From Tausonia pullulans (taxonomy: Eukaryota; Basidiomycota; Tremellomycetes; Cystofilobasidiales; Mrakiaceae), in NCBI GenBank assembly GCA_951802195.1, contig OX637624.1, positions 1 through 64,000 of the forward strand: 64,000 nucleotides of DNA, given 5' to 3'. A model generated the notes under the pieces. It was not told the DNA's origin. It saw only the letters and a program-made list of their open reading frames with translations, and did not search any database. Every line of letters starts with the position of its first letter. Positions within the stretch are counted from its first letter, which is position 1. Both the position numbers and the translations under genes were made by a program. Shown here piece after piece: positions 45,340 to 64,000 of this stretch.

Positions 45340-48300
45340 CTAGATGGTGATCATCTCCTCCTCGCCGAGCGATGCATATTGATTCGTGTACCCGTCCTTT
45401 TCGACCCTGCGATTGGCGTTTGACGGCGGGAGGTACCGGACGACCTCCGGGAGGGGTGTCACAGGGGCGCTGATGTGGCTATACTGGAGGTCGCTGAGGG
45501 AGTCGAGGATCGGGGGTACGTAGAAGGTGTACTTGACCGATTCGACGCCGATGAAGGTCCAAACTGGGGGTTGGCAAGAATGATTAAGTCCTGGCTGAGC
45601 TGATAACCCAAAGAAAGAGGGAAGGCAACGTACCCGCTGCCTCTCCAGCGTCAATCCACCATTTTTCCGAGAGGACCGCCGACGACGGCGTCGTCTTCTC
45701 AGCAGCTGCAGTCTGTCCTCCACTATTGAGTGGGAGCGAGTCGGATGAGATATTCTTCCCAGCCCGGCTTGACGGCCGCTTCGTGATGGAACCCGTCGAG
45801 GGCCGACGCTTAGTCGTCGGGACGCGGCCACCGTTGTTGGACTCGTCGGGGAGCGGAGATCCATTGCCCTGGGCGTACTGCAAATTCGGGGCGACGAGGG
45901 GAGCAGGGCCGGGAACTGGAGCAGGAGCGGCTTGGGGGAGGTAGGGACTCGTCGACGATGGCGATGCTGAAGACACCTCTTCCGGCGTCGGCTCATTGAA
46001 AAACGTTCGCTTGCTAGCGGGGCATGATGTATGGACCTGCTGATCCGAGACGGACAAGAACGATCCAGACCTTCCCGGACTCGTCGCAGATTGAGGGATG
46101 AGGGACCGATTAAACACCTCGAGCGCGACCTTCTGCATCTGATTCACCACCTCGCCAGCCCGCTCGCCTGGAGGACAGCAGGCTGCGTCGATGCTGGTAT
46201 CGTTGTCGAAATTAGCCGGAATCCCGCCGACGGCAATGCCCTTCTCCTTGATCTTGCGGACGATGAGCACGGGCGAGATCGACCCGGACTTGGGGCACTG
46301 GAAGACGATCGCGTTGTCTGCGAGGCGAGGGGTGTGAGCGAGGGACACCGGGTGGAGGTGATGGGGGAGGGTAACGCACTGTAGCAGATGGGAACGGGCC
46401 GGTTGAGATCCACAGGGATCGCGTTCGAAGGCGGCAAAGGCCAGTCCGGGTTGGGCGGACCAAACGACTTCTTTGGACTGAAGATTGTCTCGGGCGTGCG
46501 GACGTCCACGAGCCAGATGATGAGGGCTGAGGTGGGAGCCAACGAGTCAGCGTCTAGCGCGAATGGCATCTCCTGAGCAGGTTCATCGACTCACGGTCCC
46601 AATGCTCTGTGCTCGAGGCAAAGAGCGTCGGGTGAGCGAGCCCGCGGTTGTGGCGGTCCTGCCATGTCGCCCGGTCAACGAGCGGCTGGCCGTCGGTGCT
46701 CTTGACGCGTGAGGTGGAGTCTCGGGTAACGAGGTAGCGGGTCGAACTCGCCTGGGAGCGAGTCCGCTGGTAACTCGAGATGAGGGAGGCGTTCGGGATG
46801 GAGACTGGCGGAACGCGAGTCAGCACAGGTTGCAGGGACAGACAAGGGCTGTGCTGCTCACGGTCGATGCCCTTGTTGAGCGATCCAGAGGTTGCGCTGG
46901 CCTTCTTCCTCGCCGGCTTCGAAACGACCTTGATTTCTTTGCTCTCGAACGTCCCTGCCTCGACACCCTCGGCGTACTCAACCCTAACCTTGGCCTTAAC
47001 ACCTGACTTGGAGCCATCCTTCTCTCCCGCAGCGGTGATGAACAGTTGCTTCGCGAGCGCGCTGCCGTAGATAGGCGGGTTCGGCAGACGCAATATGGAC
47101 GCTGCAGCCTTCTCGGGGAGAGCCTCCGACGTTGGCAGCGTCCACGAGATCGTCGGTTTCTTCGTCGGAGGCTCCTCAGAGGGGATCGTGATCTGAACTG
47201 TTGGTAGCGCCGTGAGGGTTTGAGGGGACGGGCAAAGGGAAGGGTGCATCGTGAGGAGTGGAGTCGACCATCCTTGACCGATGAGGAGGGCAGATGGCGG
47301 TGGGATGAGGTATCTGATGGTGGGAGGCGTTCGTATCGTATCAAGCGGGGGTAAGCCAAGGGCGAGGTCTGAGGAAAGGAGAACTGACCGCTTCTCCGCC
47401 TTGTAGCTCTTCTGGGCGACCTTGGGTGTGCTGATGATAATGGACCGCTCCCCATGCTTGAACCTATTGTCGGACTGAAGGTAGGCCTGGACGCCCGGGC
47501 TAGGAGAAAGCGACGTTAGCATATCGCAATATGAGGGTGAAGACAGGGAGACGTGTCAGCGGCGAGGCGTGGAAGCGCTGAATGCCCGAGTCGGCCGTGC
47601 GCGCTTGCACCCATTCCCACCCGCCCGCTTCAGACCGGGGATTCCGGCGTACAGGTCGCCCGTCCTCCTAGTGATCGCTGCGCTGAGCGGATGCAAGGAC
47701 GACCCACAGCCAAGAGAACGAAAAACTCACAGCCAGGACGGTCGCTCTTCGACGAGGGGGCAACCCGGCTGCTGCACACCGTCGTTGGCCATGTCGATGT
47801 CGGTCTCCTCGCTGAGGCTCCTCAGGTCCGTGCTGAGGGCGATGTTAAAGCCTCCCGTGCCCCGGTCCATCGGGTGGTGGTTCGGCGGACTGGTTGCGGA
47901 CAAAGTATGGGGGTTTGGTAGGGAGGGAGCAGACTCATGAGGCGGAGGAGGGGAGACCTCGCTGTTGCAACAGACGCTGTTCGCGCCCGGAGCAGACTCC
48001 GACGCGACCCGGGCGAGGAACGCGGCCTGGCAAGGGTCGGTGCCGTTCTTTATGGCATTGAGTTTCGCCGTCGTCGTCGAGCAGTACTCAGAGGGGGGCG
48101 CCGACGGGTTGTCGTTGGAGACGGGCGAGAGGAGCGTGAGGGACGGGTCGAGCTGGCCAAGCGGAAGGGAGGAGGACGGGGGATGTTGGTGATGGGAGTG
48201 GTGTTGGGGAAGCATGCCTCCTCCGTAGTCGTAGAGCATCTAGAGAGCCTCGGTTTCCGTCAGTGGGATCCGACGGAAGGAAGACGGACGCGCCCTCACC

Positions 48301-48758
48301 TGGTCAAAGTCTGGCCCCCCGAGGCTTCGCTCGTCGCCGACGCCGTACGGCTGCTGGTGGCCGTTAGGCTGGTGCTGGCTGTAGTGCGGATGCCGGTAGG
48401 CCAAGTCGTGCGAGACGGGCGAGGCGGTCGAGCCGTCTGTGAAGGGCGAGGAGTACATAGGGGGTATATGTGAGGTGTGTGCCCAGGGTGGTACAGAAGC
48501 GCCGAGGGTGGTAGTTGGAAGGCTGACATGGGCAAGCGAGGGCCGCGAGCGTGAGGGCCCGCCCGGTGAGGTCTGCTCGCCTGCGCTGGTCGCACCACCA
48601 AGCAGCAATCCCCCAATCCCTCTCCGGCCATCTTGCTTCCCTCCTTCCACCGACTCTGCCCCCATGGCCGCCGCCTCGGCCCGCGCAGAGAGACCCACTC
48701 CGATCAGTCCGACAGGACGTCCGTCCTTGCGGCCGTCTTGCGGCGTCTTAGTCAGCAT
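45340..48758 (-). CDS. CSL-family transcription factor (CBF1/Su(H)/LAG-1 type, fungal)
   Basis: This is a multi-exon gene with TAG at 45342-45340. The N-terminal ~330 residues are disordered and rich in His, Pro and Ser (YRHPHYSQHQP, LPQHHSHHQHPPSS). The Rel-like N-terminal DNA-binding domain has PGVQAYLQSDNRF and the hallmark PKVAQKSYKAEKRFLIPPP, equivalent to [20 protein letters not shown] in animals. The beta-trefoil domain covers IKVVSKPARKK, VSIPNASLISSYQRTRSQ and NRGLAHPTLF. The C-terminal Rel-like domain runs to the end with WWIDAGEAAVWTFIGVES. Fungal CSL proteins (such as Cbf11 and Cbf12 in fission yeast) bind GTGRGAA-like sites and control adhesion, lipid metabolism and cell division without Notch. 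The start at 48758 is the first ATG of the open exon; 48665 is an alternative. Confidence 0.9.
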
Positions 48759-49216
48759 CGGATAGCCTCGATCCAGCGCGGGCCCGCTGTCCTTGCTGGG
48801 TGCTCGCAGCAGGGATCTCTCGCCTGTCTGCGGATCCCTTTTTCTTGCCGCCCTCTCCCCTTTACACGACCGACTGGGCCACAGCGAGCAGCTCGACCAT
48901 CGGTTCGCCCGGCCATGACGGGCCTGCCCCTCGGACTCTGGCGTCGGCGGGCTGGGTCGGCCAGCCGCAGAGAGCCTGTCCATCCGATCCCCCGAGCGAC
49001 ACACAGCGCCCGCGATGGAGACGACCCGAGGGATCCGAAGGACCAGGAACGCGGGCGCGCAGCCAGGAGAGCGCCAGAACGCCGCGAGGCAGGTGCGGCC
49101 TGACTCTGGGTCGGCCCTCCATCCCCGAACGACTCGTCCTCTCGCTCTCGAAAACGACGGCAGCAGCTCGCCATCCCGCATCATCCAGCACCATCCCCAT
49201 CATCACCGCCCTCCCC
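48759..49216. promoter_or_regulatory. Divergent promoter of the CSL factor and HOM6
   Basis: There is a 458-bp gap between the two start codons. Near HOM6 it has CATCATCCAGCACCATCC-type 5' UTR sequence. No TATA box or clear GTGRGAA site is seen by eye. Confidence 0.5.
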
Positions 49217-50622
49217 ATGTCCGCTGTCGCCGCCCTTCCCAAGATCAACGTCGCCGTCCTCGGCCTCGGCGGCGTCGGCGCCGCGACGCTTGCCATCCTT
49301 CAGTCGGCCTCGCTTGCCGCCAAGTTCCGGGTCATCGCGCTCGCCAACTCGAGCTCGTCGCTCGTGGTCGGCGCCGGGGTCCCCCAGGTGCCCGAGGGAA
49401 CGAACCCGTCCCAGTGGCTTAACGCTCAGGCCGGCCGGGAGCCGCTCGACCTGCCGGCGCTTCTCACGAAGCTCTCGTTCGTCGGCGGGGCCGAGACGAT
49501 CCTCGTCGACAACACGTCCTCGGAGACCGTCGCCGCCCTGTACCCGACGATGCTCCGCCTTGGCCTCCACGTCGTCACGCCCAACAAGAAGGCCTGGTCC
49601 GGCGAGCTTGACCTCTGGGAGGACATCCAGACGGCTGCGAGCCAGTCCAAGCGCGGCGTCCTCTATCTCGGCGAGTCGACCGTCGGCGCTGGTCTCCCGA
49701 TCCTGACGACGCTCAAGGACCTCGTCGAGACGGGCGACGAGGTCGTCAAGATTGAGGGAGTTCTTTCCGGCACTCGTGAGTGGCGGTGGTTGGGGCTCTG
49801 CTCTTTCTCTCCCCTGTCTGCGGGAGACTGACCAGCCTGTCTCTCCCGTCTCGCCGCCCGCTCCCGTCTCTCCTCCTTCCGTCACACCTCATCAGTCTCC
49901 TACATCTTCAACAACTACTCGCCCGCCACCCCCGCGACGGACAAGCCCTCGTTCTCCTCCATCATCCACACGGCCAAGTCGCTCGGCTACACCGAGCCCG
50001 ACCCGCGGGACGACCTCTCCGGCGTCGACGTCGCCCGCAAGCTCACGATCCTCTCGAGGCAGATCCCATCGCTTGCCAAGCGGCTCGACCATGGGTGGGT
50101 CCCATTGTTCGCTGTGGTCCACTTCCTGCTGCTGCCTGGCTGACGTGGTGATCTACGACAGATACGCCTCGGTCCCGACGTCCTCCCTCGTCCCCAAGAT
50201 CCTCGAGGACGCCAAGACGTCGGATGAGTACCTCGCCCGCCTCGCTGAGGGCGACGAGCACTTTGCTGCTCTCCGGGACGAGGCCGAGAAGGCCGGCGAG
50301 GTCCTTCGCTATGTCGGTGTGATTGACGGAGCGAAGAAGGAGATCAAGTGCTCGCTTGAGCGGTGAGTCCTTGCTCTCCTCTCTTGTGTCGCCGGTACGC
50401 GTGCGTCCTGACGATGCGGTCTCGTTCGACAGCTACCCGGCGACCCACCCCTTCGCCACCTCGCTCTCCGGATCGGACAACATTATCTCCTTCACCACTC
50501 GGCGGTACCCGGCCCCGCGGCCGCTGCTCGTTCAGGGTGCGGGAGCCGGAGGTGAGGTTACGGCCATGGGTGTTGTGGCGGACTGCTTGCGGGTTTGGAC
50601 GGCGCGCGCAGGGAGGTCGTAG
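49217..50622 (+). CDS. HOM6: Homoserine dehydrogenase
   Basis: Four exons (49217-49775, 49896-50094, 50162-50362, 50433-50622) sum to 1,149 nt and 382 residues, close to yeast Hom6 (359). The NAD(P)-binding motif is [14 protein letters not shown] at the N-terminus. The catalytic domain has [56 protein letters not shown] and [25 protein letters not shown] with the C-terminal helix. It reduces aspartate semialdehyde to homoserine, the branch point to threonine and methionine. Spacing and length are normal. In yeast the gene is under general amino-acid control; no Gcn4 site was looked for in detail here. Confidence 0.97.
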
Positions 50623-52081
50623 AGGAAGAATGGGAATTCAAAGTGCACTCGCGTACAGGCAGTAGAAGAAGGGATGATGAGGTTGGGGGAAAGAGACGCC
50701 TCGCCCAAGTCGCCTTTCTTCGCAGCTCCAGGCAGGCAGCGCGTAGATCCATCGCACCGGCTCGTTCCTTTCCCCCCTCCCCTCCCCTCCCCTCCCCTCC
50801 TTCCCCTCCCTCCCCCAGAAACTTCTTAAATCTCGATCATCTGTTGATCGGCCGACGAGACTGCAATACAAACACATCTGGAGTCGCCTTGACACGACAA
50901 AGACCGGCTGAAGACAAGTCTGTGATAATCCTGGCCCTGCTGTCTCTTCTGTCACATCTGTCTCGCTTTTGCTCGTCTCGCTCGCTAGTCACCCTTCCTT
51001 GAAAAAGCCAATAACCCTTGACAACCCGGCCCAACCCATGTGTGTTCTTGCAGCTACACCGAGCTCTGGGTCGACCAATGAGTAAGTTCTGGCCCCTCCC
51101 GCCAACAAATTGGATCGCACCAGCAGTGACTTAAAGCCCAACGACCTTCCCCTTCGACGAGGAGAAGGAAGATATGCGCCGCCTACGGGCCGAGGTCCAA
51201 CGTTCACCACACACTAGACCGCTTTGGCATCGTCGCCCTCTCACCTGGCCCTATTGCCTAGCGAGACACTCACTGGCTCTCAAACTAGGGGCCCGCCCTC
51301 ACAAGGGCCAACACCCACTGCCGACGTTCTCCTGGGGTTTCCCCTGAGGACCGCCGACTCCGCCTCCTAGCAAAATGCTCGCCAAGGCGTTTGGGGCTAA
51401 ACACGGAAAGACGGCTTCGGAGGCTGTCAGGGGAAGCCTCTATCTCATGTCTATCTGTCGACGACGGCGCCTCTGCCGAGAACACCACCGTCTCGGTCGC
51501 CTCATTGACCTGCTGGCGGCGACCGGAGCATGCGCGCGATATCCGGATCCCAGTCGCCGCTGATGCCGCCACCCTCGCAACCCAGGGAGAGGTCCTCAAT
51601 GTTGATATGGTTGTTCGAATGACGGATGGGCTGGAGAACGGGGAAGCGAGGTCGAGAGGGGTCTGGAATCTGAACTGATGGTGTCAAGGAATTGGGCGGA
51701 GGGCTAGGATCTTGCTCGTGGGATGATAGAAAGTGGTCGACCGATCGATTGTGCACTTGTATCGCAGGTTGCTTCTGCTCTCGAGGCCAGAGTCAATGAA
51801 CCTGCCCACTCCAGTCGAGCCAGAATCATTATCGCCACACCTGTCCCGATTGACAGAGGAGCGAGAAAGCGACCCATCTTCGTCGAGGCTCGCCTCCCCG
51901 CCGCGAGCCAGACGCGATGCGCGCGAACATGGCTGCGACGCGCCCCGTCAGAGAAAGCACGCGCGCCCTTGCTCTTCAACCACCAACACCCCCCCCGACC
52001 CACCCTTCCCTCTGCCCTTTCTTTCTCCTCCCTACACTCTTTCCCCTCTCTCTATACCTCACGGTTAACTTCGGTCGCTCG
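50623..52081. other. 1.46 kb intergenic region
   Basis: It contains the HOM6 3' flank, C/T runs (CCCCTCCCCT repeats at about 50772-50800) and the dynein upstream region, which is C/T-rich from 51980. Weak frames near 51285-51756 (minus) and 51391-51678 (plus) overlap each other and have no recognisable domain. A short exon-like piece follows TTCTTGCAG at 51052. No gene called. Confidence 0.4.

Positions 52082-64000
<11,919 letters not shown>

Noticed and set aside
51285-51756. Possible small spliced gene on the minus strand before dynein
   Set aside because: The only join I could find needs an intron under 40 bp, and no family is recognised.

Overview
This window is nuclear DNA from a fungus, almost certainly a basidiomycete. 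Its genes are dense, GC-rich and strongly biased to C-ending codons, and they are cut by many short introns (about 45-120 bp) with GT donors, pyrimidine-rich 3' ends and CTNA-like branch sites. The gene content is eukaryotic and fungal: a fused HIS7, a HOM6, PHO85, a fungal CSL transcription factor, SHE9/MDM33 and a cytoplasmic dynein heavy chain. I cannot place it reliably below phylum; the intron density and codon bias would suit a Pucciniomycotina or Ustilaginomycotina yeast. There are no bacterial features, CRISPR arrays, rRNA genes or convincing tRNA genes.

Layout. The first 3.4 kb is a retroelement-rich scar. The 5' end of an LTR retrotransposon (gag and LTR, minus strand) runs off the left edge and has cut a sugar transporter gene in half. 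To its right lies one LTR inserted inside another LTR. A fourth LTR at 16.1-16.7 kb carries the unoccupied version of that insertion site. From 3.8 kb the genes are, in order: a 13-exon 2OG-Fe(II) oxygenase (+), a GPI-anchored copper radical oxidase of the glyoxal oxidase type (-), a 1,091-residue MIT-domain protein (+), a 741-residue low-complexity protein (+), a 186-residue membrane protein with two microexons (-), HIS7 (-), a Ser/Thr-rich single-pass surface protein with two candidate first exons (+), the CHL1/DDX11 helicase (-), NOG1 (+), PHO85 (-), RRP1 (-), SHE9/MDM33 (-), a CSL transcription factor (-), HOM6 (+), and the first ~11.9 kb of the dynein heavy chain gene (+), which leaves the window in AAA4.

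How the genes relate. Most are unrelated housekeeping genes. NOG1 and RRP1 both act in 60S ribosome assembly. HIS7 and HOM6 are amino-acid biosynthetic enzymes. CHL1/NOG1 and CSL/HOM6 are head-to-head pairs with intergenic gaps of about 340 and 460 bp. I see no convincing secondary-metabolite cluster.

Most notable observations: the nested LTR insertion proved by a paralogous empty site; a (TC)36 microsatellite that forms the polypyrimidine tract directly before an 11-nt microexon; a GC-AG intron in NOG1; apparent alternative promoters for the surface protein; and a Cys in place of a near-invariant Asn in dynein AAA1. Exon-level coordinates were worked out by eye from frame, splice dinucleotides and family conservation. 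Where a full exon sum is given, the exons add to an exact multiple of three.
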